A stretch of 64,000 bases of DNA from Bacteroidales bacterium (lineage in GTDB: Bacteria > Bacteroidota > Bacteroidia > Bacteroidales > 4484-276): NCBI GenBank assembly GCA_035647615.1, contig DASRND010000034.1, positions 42,011 through 106,010 of the forward strand, read 5' to 3'. The notes beneath the pieces are model-generated. The model searched no databases, had not been told where the DNA came from, and was given only the letters and a program-made list of their open reading frames with translations. Positions 1 to 9,048 of this stretch are shown piece after piece. The position numbers and the translations under genes are program-made. Positions within the stretch are counted from its first letter, which is position 1. Each line of letters starts with the position of its first letter.

Positions 1-1
1 T

Positions 2-1597
2 CTGAAGGAACAACTCGAAGAGTCAAGCACCGATCGCAACCGCCTGATCAACAAGTTTATTTATCCGATCAAAAATCTGCTTTCCAAACACGAAATCTCC
101 TACACGATTCATGTGCGGATGAAGTCGATCTATTCGATATGGCAGAAAATGCAGAAACAAAATATCCCGTTTGAGGATGTTTACGACATCTTTGCCATCC
201 GCATTATTCTGGATTCGCCACCGGAGACTGAGCGCCTCGACTGCTGGAAGGTTTACTCGCTCATCACCGAAATTTACAAACCCCGGCACGACCGCATCCG
301 CGACTGGATTTCGATACCCAAAGCCAACGGCTACGAAGCTCTGCACACCACAGTAATGAGCCACCTGGGAAAATGGGTGGAAATACAGATTCGTTCGCAG
401 CGCATGCACGAGATTGCTGAAACAGGATACGCTTCGCATCATTTTTATAAAAATGGAAATAGTGACGAAGACAATGTGGTGGAGAGTTGGTTGACAAAAA
501 TCAGAGAGCAGTTTCAAAATCCTGAACACGACGCGCTCGACTTTCTCGACGACTTCAAACTGGACTTGTACAACGAGGAAATCTACACCTTCACGCCCAA
601 AGGCGACATGGTGAAACTTCCTGTTGGCGCTACGGCGCTCGACTTCAGCTATACCATTCACACCGAAATAGGCAAACACAGCCTCGGAGCTAAGGTAAAC
701 CTGGCGCTGGTACCTCTAAAACATGTGCTCAAAAGTGGCGATCAGGTGGAAATTATCACCAGCAAAAAACAACGCCCACAGCTCGAATGGCTTGACTTTG
801 TGGTGACGGCACGCTCCAAAAACTACATCAAAGAAGCGCTAAAAGAAGAAAAGAAAACATACTATACCATCGGATTGCGCAAACTGCGCAAACTCTTCGA
901 AGAGCTGGAATTAGAAGCCAACAAACAAACCATCCGCCAGCTTCAGGAATTTTTGGGTAAAAGCAGCCTGATAGACTTGTATTATGATGTAGCCAAAGAA
1001 AAAATAGGACTGAAGGAACTTAAAGCCTGTTGCCAGAAATCGCAGCGCGGCCAATGGTACGATGCACTGAATCCTTTCAGCCGCAACCGCCAGGAAATAA
1101 AAGCCGACGAGGAAGATATCGGTATCATCATACGCAACAAACCCGAGGAGGTGCTGCTAAGCGAAAATACCGACATCAAATACAAAATAGCGACTTGCTG
1201 CAACCCCATCTCCGGCGACGACATCATCGGACTGATAAATCCGAAAAAACCCATGATGATCCACCGGGTGAGTTGTAAAATTGCACAGGAAACCATGGCG
1301 CGTTTTGGCAACCGTATTGTCAAAGCCAAATGGGACGACAGAGAAACCATCCTTTTTCTGGCAGGACTCGAAATTAAAAGCATCGACAAAATAGGCTTCA
1401 TTTATCAGATTTCTGATATCATTTCCAACCGCCACAAGCTCAAAATCAGAAGCTTTAATCTGAAAAGCTCCGCCGAGGTATCCGAAGGTATAATCATGCT
1501 CTATGTGAACGATACCAAACAACTTAACGATCTGATTTCCGACCTGAAAAAAATCAAGTCTATCAAAAAAATCAGCCGCCTGAACCCCTCCGAATAA
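2..1597 (+). CDS. rel: Rel/SpoT-family (p)ppGpp synthetase/hydrolase, 5'-truncated by window edge
   Basis: Stringent-response enzyme that makes, and in the bifunctional type also degrades, (p)ppGpp. The frame is open from base 2, so the N-terminal hydrolase (HD) part lies outside the window. Visible in order: synthetase domain (VRMKSIYSIW, then PKANGYEALHTTV and EIQIRSQRMHEIAE), a TGS domain (starts YTFTPKGDMVKLPVGATALD), a helical and Cys-containing segment (IATCCNPISGDDIIG, HRVSCK) and a C-terminal ACT/RRM-like domain ending at the stop. Whether hydrolase is active cannot be judged here. A Fur-family gene follows after 128 bp with its own promoter-like element. Family assignment is secure; single bifunctional Rel versus RelA or SpoT type is not decidable from this part. 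Confidence 0.95.
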   Translation: MKEQLEESSTDRNRLINKFIYPIKNLLSKHEISYTIHVRMKSIYSIWQKMQKQNIPFEDVYDIFAIRIILDSPPETERLDCWKVYSLITEIYKPRHDRIRDWISIPKANGYEALHTTVMSHLGKWVEIQIRSQRMHEIAETGYASHHFYKNGNSDEDNVVESWLTKIREQFQNPEHDALDFLDDFKLDLYNEEIYTFTPKGDMVKLPVGATALDFSYTIHTEIGKHSLGAKVNLALVPLKHVLKSGDQVEIITSKKQRPQLEWLDFVVTARSKNYIKEALKEEKKTYYTIGLRKLRKLFEELELEANKQTIRQLQEFLGKSSLIDLYYDVAKEKIGLKELKACCQKSQRGQWYDALNPFSRNRQEIKADEEDIGIIIRNKPEEVLLSENTDIKYKIATCCNPISGDDIIGLINPKKPMMIHRVSCKIAQETMARFGNRIVKAKWDDRETILFLAGLEIKSIDKIGFIYQISDIISNRHKLKIRSFNLKSSAEVSEGIIMLYVNDTKQLNDLISDLKKIKSIKKISRLNPSE

Positions 1598-1699
1598 ATC
1601 CGACAATCTTTTTTTATTATCTCATCAAGCCTCATTCCGGCATTTCGACTCATACCTGGCCTTTATTTTTATTTAAACTAAATAATAACAAAAAATAAT

Positions 1700-1707
1700 T
1701 ATTTTTG
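1700..1707 (+). promoter_or_regulatory. Predicted -7 promoter element of the fur-family gene
   Basis: TATTTTTG matches the Bacteroidota -7 consensus TAnnTTTG and lies 18 bp before the ATG of the Fur-family gene, in a very A/T-rich stretch. No clear TTTG is present at -33, so this is a partial promoter call. The implied 5' leader is only about ten bases. Confidence 0.45.
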
Positions 1708-1725
1708 TAGCAAAAATCAGAGGCG

Positions 1726-2214
1726 ATGGACGTTTATCAAGAAACTTACCAAGCGGTAGAATCTATCTTTACAAATTATCTCGAAAGCAAAGGTCACCGT
1801 AAAACACCCGAGCGCTATAGCATCCTTGGAGAGATATACAAAACGGAAGGTCACTTCGACGTCGAGTCGTTGGACATTCGTTTGAAAAACAATAAATACC
1901 GGGTGAGTCGCGCTACGCTATACAATACCATCGAGCTGCTGATGGCCTGTAATCTGGTGACCAAACACCAATTTGGCAACAACTGTGCACAATTTGAGCG
2001 CACCTTCAATTTCAAAAAACACGATCACTTTATTTGCCTCGACAACAGCGAGGTGATCGAGTTTTACGATGAGCGCATACAGCAAATAAGGAAGGACATA
2101 GAAAAAGAACTGGGGGTAAAAATCACGCACCATTCGCTTACATTTTATGGCCACTGCAACGGTCGCTCTGTTAAAACCATGAAGCTGCCAGGGCGCAAGA
2201 AGATTACGGCATAA
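1726..2214 (+). CDS. Fur-family metal-responsive transcriptional regulator
   Basis: 162-residue DNA-binding repressor of the Fur superfamily (Fur, Zur and PerR types). The N-terminal winged helix shows [11 protein letters not shown] and the recognition-helix region [14 protein letters not shown]; the C-terminal dimerisation and metal domain contains [15 protein letters not shown]. In classical Fur the segment reads CxxC (CLDC); here the second cysteine is Asn (CLDNS), so the structural Cys4 zinc site is not intact, although one Cys remains near the C-terminus (YGHC). Metal specificity cannot be assigned. It sits between rel and purA, each with its own promoter signal. Confidence 0.93.
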   Translation: MDVYQETYQAVESIFTNYLESKGHRKTPERYSILGEIYKTEGHFDVESLDIRLKNNKYRVSRATLYNTIELLMACNLVTKHQFGNNCAQFERTFNFKKHDHFICLDNSEVIEFYDERIQQIRKDIEKELGVKITHHSLTFYGHCNGRSVKTMKLPGRKKITA

Positions 2215-2241
2215 TCCTGTCAGATCCGGATAATTTTTAAA

Positions 2242-2272
2242 TTTGTTATGCAAAGTTGATTGAATACTTTTG
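2242..2272 (+). promoter_or_regulatory. Bacteroidota-type promoter of purA
   Basis: A TTTG (-33) at 2242-2245 and TACTTTTG (-7, consensus TAnnTTTG) at 2265-2272 are separated by 19 nt, the usual spacing for the principal sigma factor of Bacteroidota. Transcription would start near 2279, giving a leader of about 40 nt before the purA ATG. Confidence 0.75.
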
Positions 2273-2320
2273 TAGAAAATCGGCTTTGCATTATTATTTT
2301 AATACAAAATCAAAAAAAAT

Positions 2321-3604
2321 ATGAAAGTTGACGTACTGCTGGGATTGCAATGGGGCGACGAAGGCAAAGGTAAAATTGTGGATGTGCTTGCACCCCGTTA
2401 CGATATCATCGCACGGTTTCAGGGAGGACCCAACGCGGGCCACACCATCATATTCGACGGACTTAAATTCGTTTTACACACCATTCCTTCAGGGATATTT
2501 GATGAGTCGAAGCTCAATATCATCGGCAACGGAGTCGTCATCGATCCCTACATCTTCAGCAAAGAGGTAGAACAACTCAGAAGCAAAAACATCAATCCAC
2601 ACCACAATCTGCTCATCTCCAAAAAATCGCATCTGATTTTACCCACCCACCGGCTGCTGGATGCCGTGTACGAAAAAGCGATGGGTAAAAATCGCATAGG
2701 CTCTACCCTGAAAGGAATCGGGCCAACCTACACCGATAAAACTGCCCGTCAGGGAATTCGTGTCGGCGAAATTCACAAAGACGATTTCAGCAGCCAGTAT
2801 CGGTTACTCAAAGAAAAACACCAGCGCATCATTGATTCGTACAATGCAGATATCGCCGATATAAAAATCGACGGACTTGAATTTGATAGCTACGAAAAAC
2901 AATGGCTCGAAGCTATCGAATTGCTGAAAACCTACCACCAAACCGACAGCGAACATTTTATCAACAGCAGTCTGCGCTCCGGCAAACGCATTCTGGCCGA
3001 AGGTGCACAGGGGACACTGCTCGACATCGAATTTGGCGCCTATCCTTTCGTTACCTCCTCCAACACTATTGCGGCTGGCGTATGCTCAGGTCTGGGTATT
3101 GCTCCATCAAAAGTAGGACGCGTTTACGGCACCTTCAAAGCATATTGTACACGCGTGGGCAGCGGGCCATTTCCCACCGAGCTGCACGACGAGGCAGGCG
3201 CATTGATGCGCGATCGCGGACACGAATTCGGATCAACTACCGGACGCCCGCGCCGCTGTGGATGGCTCGACCTCACAGCACTAAAATATTCCATTATGCT
3301 CAACGGCATTACTGATTTGGTGATCACCAAAGGCGACGTGCTCGATGTGTTTGATGAACTGAAGATCGGAATGCATTACAAACTAAACGGAGAAACCATC
3401 GACCATGTGCCATTTGAATTCCATGAGGTGACACCTGTTTATGAAACCATAAAAGGCTGGAACCAATCCCTTGAGAACATTACCTCACAGAATGAATTTC
3501 CTGCCGCTTTCGCAGATTACATCAGTTTTATTCAAACCCACACACAAACTCCAATCAGCATTGTATCGGTTGGCCCCGATCGCAGACAGACTATTGAGGT
3601 TTAG
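2321..3604 (+). CDS. purA: Adenylosuccinate synthetase
   Basis: Cytosolic enzyme that joins IMP and aspartate with GTP hydrolysis to give adenylosuccinate, the first committed step from IMP to AMP. 427 residues, full length. The N-terminal GTP-binding loop GLQWGDEGKGK is immediately after the start; QGGPNAGHT, GSTLKGIGPTYTDK and TTGRPRRCGWLD are further family signatures. It has its own promoter (2242-2272) and is followed by a convergent nadD gene, so it is probably monocistronic. Confidence 0.98.
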   Translation: MKVDVLLGLQWGDEGKGKIVDVLAPRYDIIARFQGGPNAGHTIIFDGLKFVLHTIPSGIFDESKLNIIGNGVVIDPYIFSKEVEQLRSKNINPHHNLLISKKSHLILPTHRLLDAVYEKAMGKNRIGSTLKGIGPTYTDKTARQGIRVGEIHKDDFSSQYRLLKEKHQRIIDSYNADIADIKIDGLEFDSYEKQWLEAIELLKTYHQTDSEHFINSSLRSGKRILAEGAQGTLLDIEFGAYPFVTSSNTIAAGVCSGLGIAPSKVGRVYGTFKAYCTRVGSGPFPTELHDEAGALMRDRGHEFGSTTGRPRRCGWLDLTALKYSIMLNGITDLVITKGDVLDVFDELKIGMHYKLNGETIDHVPFEFHEVTPVYETIKGWNQSLENITSQNEFPAAFADYISFIQTHTQTPISIVSVGPDRRQTIEV

Positions 3605-3735
3605 TAAGAAGAGATGAGTGGTGAGAGATGAGAAAAAAGAATTATTTTAGAGAAGCATGGAAGTGCGTCTGGAAATAATGATTCCGAATGATTGACGATT
3701 GAAAACCTAACAACTTCTTCTGACAACCGGATTTT

Positions 3736-4317
3736 CTACTTTTCGTAAAAATGCATTTCACGGATGTACTCCCATACGCCGGAAGGCAGCATGTAACGGA
3801 CGTCTTTGCCGGCAGCGATAGCTTGGCGTAAGAAACTTGATGAAATGTCGAGGAGCGGTGCATCAAAATATTGGATGGATGGATGGCCTGCAAATTCGCC
3901 CTTATCGAAACCCGGACGGTTGTAAATGTAAAATTTGTAAAACTCAAGGAGTGCCCGGTAATTTTTCCATTGCGGAAGCGAACCTAAAATATCAGTGCCG
4001 GCGATGATTACCAATTCATAATCGGGATGGCGCTCACTGAGCCTTGTCAGCGTATCGATGGTGTAGCTGGGGCGCGGCATCTCAAACTCGATATCAGTAA
4101 CGTCCAGTGTGGGATTTTCACGGATGGCGGTTTTGAGCATCGCCAGCCGGTGGTGGTCGGCCAGAAGCTCACGCTTTTCCTTCAAAGGATTTTCGGGCGA
4201 CACCACAAACCAGACTTCATCGAGGTCGGTAAACTGATGCATGTATCCCGCCACGATCATGTGCCCGATGTGTACCGGATTGAACGAACCAAATAATAAT
4301 CCTATCTTATTCTTCAT
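3736..4317 (-). CDS. nadD: Nicotinate-nucleotide adenylyltransferase
   Basis: Transfers AMP from ATP to nicotinate mononucleotide in NAD synthesis. 193 residues. The N-terminal nucleotidyltransferase motif GSFNPVHIGH (residues 10-19) carries the HxGH signature; SxxxR-type residues appear near the C-terminus (DISSSFLRQAIAAGKDVRYMLP), as in the family. Convergent to purA and divergent from a small hypothetical gene. The start follows a short non-coding gap and needs no adjustment. Confidence 0.95.
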   Translation of the reverse strand: MKNKIGLLFGSFNPVHIGHMIVAGYMHQFTDLDEVWFVVSPENPLKEKRELLADHHRLAMLKTAIRENPTLDVTDIEFEMPRPSYTIDTLTRLSERHPDYELVIIAGTDILGSLPQWKNYRALLEFYKFYIYNRPGFDKGEFAGHPSIQYFDAPLLDISSSFLRQAIAAGKDVRYMLPSGVWEYIREMHFYEK

Positions 4318-4423
4318 ACCTGTGAACTATTGTACAGCCAAAATAAATACTTTTCATCTCATGGCAATCGTTTATTTCATAGTGTATTACCCTTAATAAT
4401 TTAACTTTTAAAAGCACAACATC

Positions 4424-4609
4424 ATGAAACGTAAAACAGTAAACCAGCTTCTCGAACAACTCTACGAACGCTTTTCGTGGGAAGAGATCAATAAAAACAG
4501 CAAGATAAAAAAACTCAAAGACAAGCTCTTCAACATCAAACTTACAACCGTTAATGGAGGCAAAGTTTGGATAGAAAATTCAGACGAAATTTCAAAGATG
4601 CTTCTGTAA
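4424..4609 (+). CDS. Small hypothetical protein, 61 aa
   Basis: A short, Lys-rich (MKRKTVNQLLEQLYERFSWE) reading frame between divergent nadD and a convergent membrane-protein gene. The predicted protein has an amphipathic N-terminal helix and a short C-terminal strand-like part (TTVNGGKVWIE); no signal peptide or membrane segment. I do not recognise a family. The ATG is preceded by an A/T-rich stretch typical of a leader, and composition looks protein-like, but nothing else proves expression. Confidence 0.5.
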   Translation: MKRKTVNQLLEQLYERFSWEEINKNSKIKKLKDKLFNIKLTTVNGGKVWIENSDEISKMLL

Positions 4610-4632
4610 TCCAATTGAAGTTTCTGGCTGCT

Positions 4633-5682
4633 TTAAACCTTGTGGCTTTTCAATAGTTTTTTGATTCGCCTCACCTTACTCCAATGCCCCGAAAGTATAG
4701 CAACATTCCCGCTAAGGCGGATTTCCATTTTGCTGAACATCAATTTCAGCCATTTCACCCCTTTCGTATTTAGCAACATTTCGTTTTTAGCATTAACCCC
4801 GGTTGACTTTCCTATAACCGAAGCTACCAGCGCATCAACACCAGTCAAGGCTCTCACCTTAACATGCAATGCGCTTCTCAAAAGCCACAGTATTATTCCG
4901 GCAATTACTACAATATTAAGCAGCAGCATCCAAACGTTGCTCAAAGTTAAAAATGCAGTGTTCAGATCGACGCCGTGCAGTCGCATGTAAATATTAGCAA
5001 GAGTAAAGTCCAAAAACATAGCACCGCCAAGAGCTATGAGGAGTGTATCTTTTGCCGAAAGTTTTTCAGGCGTGCTATTTTTAAGTTGGATAATGGCAAA
5101 ATCTTTTTCTATTGCTGGCGCAACCGCGGCATGCTTCAGCGGATAAAGTAAAGGATCGATTGATGGGAGAAGACAAACCGTGTAACGAGCTGCAACGGCA
5201 GGCAAATCCATTTCGGTGATCACCTTTTCGATTTCGTGCAGCACCGATTGCACCTCCGAATAAGCCGAATCCGATAACGCAATACCACCGGGCACAGCTG
5301 CCAGGCTGATGCGTTGTGCAATGTTGGCATCCGCTCCGATGGCCATTCCCTGCTCGTCAACGCGCACTTCGCCAATGTGAATTGCCTGACGGGGCGCAAT
5401 TAGATTTTTATCAAAATGGGACGTAATACTATATTCCTTCCATTCCGCAGCAATCATTTTAGCTGCATTCAACGCATGTTTTACAGTGGTGAGCGTAACC
5501 AGCACTTGCGATGCCTGATGCAAAACCAGCTGTCCACTCAAACTTGCAGCGATTTCGCCAATGATGCGCACAAAATATTTCATCGCCGATTGATGCTCCG
5601 CCACATTTTGCGCTGGGGCAGGAACGCTCTGGTGTAAATCCACGAATAAAATGACGGACGGCTGGTGGTTGCTTTTGGTCAT
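4633..5682 (-). CDS. Membrane protein with degenerate class III nucleotide-cyclase homology domain
   Basis: 349 residues. The N-terminal about 170 residues follow the layout of class III adenylate/guanylate cyclases: an opening strand FVDLHQSV with the first metal Asp, then IHIGEVRVDEQGMAIGADAN followed by IAQRIS and PGGIALSDSAYSEV. The Asn and Arg of the N-x3-R motif (NIAQR) remain, but the second metal-binding GD segment reads SGQLVLHQASQVLV, with no Asp. Two hydrophobic segments follow (around LLIALGGAMFLDFTLANIYM and WMLLLNIVVIAGIILWLL), then a basic cytoplasmic tail. It probably binds rather than makes nucleotide, or is a structural relic; activity is unproven. It lies 13 bp downstream of gmk on the same strand. 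Confidence 0.6.
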   Translation of the reverse strand: MTKSNHQPSVILFVDLHQSVPAPAQNVAEHQSAMKYFVRIIGEIAASLSGQLVLHQASQVLVTLTTVKHALNAAKMIAAEWKEYSITSHFDKNLIAPRQAIHIGEVRVDEQGMAIGADANIAQRISLAAVPGGIALSDSAYSEVQSVLHEIEKVITEMDLPAVAARYTVCLLPSIDPLLYPLKHAAVAPAIEKDFAIIQLKNSTPEKLSAKDTLLIALGGAMFLDFTLANIYMRLHGVDLNTAFLTLSNVWMLLLNIVVIAGIILWLLRSALHVKVRALTGVDALVASVIGKSTGVNAKNEMLLNTKGVKWLKLMFSKMEIRLSGNVAILSGHWSKVRRIKKLLKSHKV

Positions 5683-5695
5683 AATTATTGAGATT

Positions 5696-6259
5696 TTATG
5701 ATTCTAAAAACTCAAGGATGATCCGACGGGTTTCCTCAATCGCTGTCGAAAGGTCATTATTTACAACAATTGCATCAAACTCTGGCGCAAAGGTCAATTC
5801 ATAATCCGCCTTCAGCACGCGTTCTCTAATGGTAGCCTCATCATCGGTAGCACGCAGACGCAGGCGTTTTTCAAGCTCAGCCACCGATGGTGCTTTTATG
5901 AAAATGGCAAGACATTTCGTGCCGTATTGCCGCTTAATATTCAGGCCACCCAGTACATCCACATCAAAAATTACATGCCGGCCCTGGCTCCAGATGCGCT
6001 CTACTTCACTGCGCAAGGTGCCATAATAGCTTCCGGGATACACTTCTTCCCATTCGATAAAATCGGCAGCATCAATTTTTTGTCTGAAGGCTTCCGGTGT
6101 TAAAAAATAATAGTCGCGACCATCAACCTCGCCCTGACGCGGCGCACGGCTGCATGCCGACACCGAAAATGCCAGGTTGAGATCAGCAGCCAAAACTTGT
6201 TTAACGATAGAGGTCTTGCCCGATCCGGAAGGCGCTGAAATGACAATCATTTTACCCAT
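5696..6259 (-). CDS. gmk: Guanylate kinase
   Basis: Phosphorylates GMP to GDP with ATP. 187 residues. P-loop SAPSGSGKTS at residues 8-17; the GMP-binding part shows SRAPRQGEVDGRDYYF and the lid region RLRLRATDDEATIRER. The start lies 5 bp after the stop of yicC, so the two are almost certainly cotranscribed, a pairing common in many bacteria. Downstream is the cyclase-like membrane gene. Confidence 0.97.
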   Translation of the reverse strand: MGKMIVISAPSGSGKTSIVKQVLAADLNLAFSVSACSRAPRQGEVDGRDYYFLTPEAFRQKIDAADFIEWEEVYPGSYYGTLRSEVERIWSQGRHVIFDVDVLGGLNIKRQYGTKCLAIFIKAPSVAELEKRLRLRATDDEATIRERVLKADYELTFAPEFDAIVVNNDLSTAIEETRRIILEFLES

Positions 6260-6264
6260 CTCGA

Positions 6265-7143
6265 TTACAAAATATTAAAAAGCTGTTCTTTTATTTTCTC
6301 CAACTCATCTTTCATCTGCACCACCAGGCGCTGCATTTCGTAGTCGGAAGCTTTGGAACCAATGGTGTTAATCTCACGCCCCACCTCCTGGCTGATAAAG
6401 TTGAGTTTCTTGCCGCTGGAGGTACTGTTTTCTTCCACCGTTTGCATAAAATAATTGCAATGCTGGCTCAGACGCACCTTCTCTTCGGTGATATCAATTT
6501 TCTCGAGATAATAGATGATTTCCTGCTCGAAACGATTTTGATCAATGTTTTGTGTTTCGAAATATTTCTCGAGGTCTTTGCGCAATTTTTCGCGAATTCG
6601 CTCAATGCGTGCTACTTCAAAAGGTTCGATCTGCAGCAGGTAATCCTGAATAAGTCCGATGCGCAACTCAAGGTCGATCTGTAACAGACGCCCTTCTTGT
6701 TGGCGCGATTGGTCGCAAAGCTCTGCAGCCTCATCCACAACCAGACGCATGGCATTCCAGGTGTCGTCGTCAAGAACTTCGGGCGCCGGCTGAACCACCT
6801 CGGGCAACCTTAGAATAACATCGACAAAGTTTTGTTTTTCGTCCAGATCGAGTTCGTGCTGCAACTGCCTGATCTCTTCAAAATATCTACGGGCAAGGGT
6901 TTTATTAATGATAAAGCTTTCGGCGGTCTGCGAAGCATCCACCTGGATGGTCAGCTCCACTTTTCCACGCTCAAGGCGCTGCAAAAGAGATGTGCGCAGT
7001 TCCAGTTCTTTTTCTTTAAACAAAGACGGCATGCGCATTTGCAAATCAAATTGCTTGCTGTTGATTGTTTTTATCTCGATGGTGTATTTGCGGTCGCCAT
7101 CTCCACCTTCGGCCCGGCCATAGCCAGTCATTGATTTGATCAT
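6265..7143 (-). CDS. yicC: YicC family protein (putative endoribonuclease)
   Basis: 292 residues from the chosen start. The N-terminus IKSMTGYGRAE is the family signature (YicC_N) and the C-terminus has KLNFISQEVGREINTIGSKA (DUF1732). Members of the family have been described as RNases; here this is only by homology. An open frame extends eight codons upstream, but the conserved start begins at 7143, so that ATG is preferred. Cotranscribed with gmk. Confidence 0.93.
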   Translation of the reverse strand: MIKSMTGYGRAEGGDGDRKYTIEIKTINSKQFDLQMRMPSLFKEKELELRTSLLQRLERGKVELTIQVDASQTAESFIINKTLARRYFEEIRQLQHELDLDEKQNFVDVILRLPEVVQPAPEVLDDDTWNAMRLVVDEAAELCDQSRQQEGRLLQIDLELRIGLIQDYLLQIEPFEVARIERIREKLRKDLEKYFETQNIDQNRFEQEIIYYLEKIDITEEKVRLSQHCNYFMQTVEENSTSSGKKLNFISQEVGREINTIGSKASDYEMQRLVVQMKDELEKIKEQLFNIL

Positions 7144-7386
7144 AAATATTGAGAATTTAGACAACAAAGATAAATTTTAAACAACAACAGCAATTGATGC
7201 TGCATGCAACGCTTCATATGCTGGTTGCTTTTTTATTAAAAAAATTATTAATAAAGCTTTTAATCCATTAAGTATAATAGCGTTTGCATTCAAGTCAAAT
7301 AAACAGACAAAACTTCACTATCGACAGATTTTTATTACTTTTACCGTGCCTGAAAAAAAATCATTAGTAACGAAAATCTTATTTCT

Positions 7387-8133
7387 ATGCCAACTGCTGT
7401 AATTGTGGAAGATGAGTTGGGTGCGCGTGAAACATTGCGTGAACTTTTATCACAGCATTGCCCGCAGATAAATGTGATAGGAGAAGCTCACGATGTGAAA
7501 AGCGGCATCGACTGCATCAATCGTTACCATCCTGACATCGTTTTTCTGGACATTCAAATGCCTGATGGCGATGGATTTGATTTGATAACAAAATTATCGA
7601 ACATCAATTTTAATGTGATTTTTACAACGGCCTACAGCGACTATGCAATCAAAGCTTTTAAATACAGCGCCACGCATTACTTGCTCAAACCTATTATCGC
7701 AGATGAGCTAATCGAAGCAGTAGATAAAGCATCGAAAAAGTTGCAGGACAAAGAAGTTGCCGAGCAAATGCGCAAACTCTTCAGCAGCCTGCCCGACATG
7801 ATCAAATCCGACAAGCTGGTGCTTAGCACCAATACCGCCATTACCGTGGTTCGTCTTGCCGAAATTATCATGTGTCGTTCCGATCGTAACTATACCACAT
7901 TTTATCTGGAAGACGGGAACGAAATCACCGTATCCAAGACGCTCAAAGAATATGAAAATTTGCTTAATACAGATATTTTCTTCAGATCACACCGTCAGTA
8001 CCTTGTTAATATAAACCACATTAAGTCGTTTCAACGATCGAATGGCAGGACAATAAAACTTACCTGCGATCTCGAAGCTCCGGTGTCGATGAGAAAACAC
8101 GAACAACTGATGGAACTTTTGCTGCATCTGTGA
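7387..8133 (+). CDS. LytTR-type response regulator
   Basis: 248 residues: receiver domain (acidic pocket VEDE at about 7-10, phospho-acceptor Asp55 in VFLDIQMPDGDG, FTTAYSDYAIKAF, and the conserved Lys in HYLLKPI) followed by a LytTR DNA-binding domain (EIIMCRSDRNYTTFYLEDG to FFRSHRQYLVNINHIKSF). Bacteroidota have many such regulators, usually with a LytS-type histidine kinase. No kinase is adjacent: upstream is divergent yicC and downstream a terminator and tRNA, so it is an orphan in this window. Target genes unknown. Confidence 0.93.
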   Translation: MPTAVIVEDELGARETLRELLSQHCPQINVIGEAHDVKSGIDCINRYHPDIVFLDIQMPDGDGFDLITKLSNINFNVIFTTAYSDYAIKAFKYSATHYLLKPIIADELIEAVDKASKKLQDKEVAEQMRKLFSSLPDMIKSDKLVLSTNTAITVVRLAEIIMCRSDRNYTTFYLEDGNEITVSKTLKEYENLLNTDIFFRSHRQYLVNINHIKSFQRSNGRTIKLTCDLEAPVSMRKHEQLMELLLHL

Positions 8134-8153
8134 AATCCGATTTTTAACAAAAC

Positions 8154-8190
8154 AAAAATGCCATCCTGAGTAAAGTGGATGGCATTTTTG
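8154..8190. terminator. Bidirectional intrinsic terminator between LytTR gene and tRNA-Ile
   Basis: Perfect 13-bp stem AAAAATGCCATCC / GGATGGCATTTTT with a ten-base loop, and A- and T-runs on both arms. It lies 20 bp after the stop of the response-regulator gene and 15 bp after the 3' end of the minus-strand tRNA, so it can serve both. Confidence 0.85.
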
Positions 8191-8204
8191 TTTTGGTCTT
8201 TTTG

Positions 8205-8278
8205 TGGGCCCACCTGGACTTGAACCAGGGGCCTACTGATTATGAGTCAGTTGCTCTAACCAACTGAGCTATAGGCCC
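8205..8278 (-). tRNA. tRNA-Ile (anticodon CAT, lysidine-type Ile2)
   Basis: Complete cloverleaf of 74 nt: acceptor GGGCCTA paired with TGGGCCC, discriminator A, D-arm AGCTCAGTTGGTTAGAGC, anticodon stem ACTGA/TCAGT with loop CTCATAA, T-arm with GGTTCAAGTCC. CCA is not encoded. The CAT anticodon could be Met or Ile2. Base pairs C4-G69 and C5-G68 are the acceptor-stem features used by TilS for tRNA-Ile2, and the other CAT tRNA in this window (24659-24732) lacks them, so this one is called Ile2 reading AUA after lysidine modification. Confidence 0.85.
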
Positions 8279-8331
8279 AATCATCATTTCGATGATGCCC
8301 TTTCATTTTGAAAAGGGCTGCAAAAATAGTC

Positions 8332-8361
8332 TTTGCCTTGCAATTCACAAAAGTATTTTTG
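8332..8361 (+). promoter_or_regulatory. Predicted promoter of the HAD hydrolase gene
   Basis: TTTG at 8332-8335 and TATTTTTG at 8354-8361 are 18 nt apart. A second TATTTTTG overlaps just downstream (8363-8370). Both match the Bacteroidota -33/-7 pattern and lie 30 to 40 bp before the ATG at 8401. Confidence 0.6.
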
Positions 8362-8400
8362 ATATTTTTGTCCAACTCATCATAAACTAACGAAGTAACT

Positions 8401-9039
8401 ATGCAAGATTCACAAAATATCAAAAATCTAATTCTCGATTTCGGAGGTGTTATTTACGACATCAGTCACCAAAAACAACAAGATGCCTTCGAGGCTCTCG
8501 GCTACAAAGGATTCAACAAAGTCTATTCGCAAGCACGCCAAAACCCGTTATTTGCTGATTTGGAATGTGGCCGTATTTCAGATAAGGATTTCAGAGCTGC
8601 TGCCAAAACATTCCTCGGGCTGGATATTGCCGACCAGCAACTCGATAAACTTTGGAATAGCATCCTGATAGGTTTTGTGCCTGAGCGTATCGAATTGCTG
8701 AAGCATCTGCAGAAAAACTATCGGCTTTTTTTGCTTAGCAACACCAACAGCATTCATTTCCAGGTTTACATGCGCGAGTTTAAAGAACGATTTGGTTATG
8801 ATTTCGAATCGCTTTTTGAGAAAGCATTTTGGTCGTTTCAGATCGGCATGCGTAAGCCCGACGCTGAAATCTTTAATATGGTGCTCAAAAGTTGTGATCT
8901 TAAAGCTGAGGAATCCCTGTTTGTCGACGACACAGGCGCTAACATTGAAGCAGCCACTGCGGTGGGAATGTCGGCACACCTGCTTGCTGCCCCTCAGGAG
9001 CTTTCTGATCTTTTCGACCACAGCTACCAGCTTTTGTAG
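8401..9039 (+). CDS. HAD-family hydrolase (HAD-IA type phosphatase)
   Basis: 212 residues. HAD motif I reads LILDFGGVIYD (the second Asp is replaced by Gly, as in epoxide-hydrolase-like and alpha-D-glucose-1-phosphate-phosphatase-like HADs), motif II LLSNTNS, motif III Lys in MRKPDAEIF, and motif IV VDDTGANIEAA. Substrate unknown; the DFGGV form is typical of the YihX-like subgroup. Own promoter and downstream decayed gene on the other strand; monocistronic. Confidence 0.88.
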   Translation: MQDSQNIKNLILDFGGVIYDISHQKQQDAFEALGYKGFNKVYSQARQNPLFADLECGRISDKDFRAAAKTFLGLDIADQQLDKLWNSILIGFVPERIELLKHLQKNYRLFLLSNTNSIHFQVYMREFKERFGYDFESLFEKAFWSFQIGMRKPDAEIFNMVLKSCDLKAEESLFVDDTGANIEAATAVGMSAHLLAAPQELSDLFDHSYQLL

Positions 9040-9048
9040 CAGCGCGAA

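Noticed and set aside
23..679. Long minus-strand frame under rel
   Set aside because: Antisense shadow of the rel coding frame; no protein-like motif.
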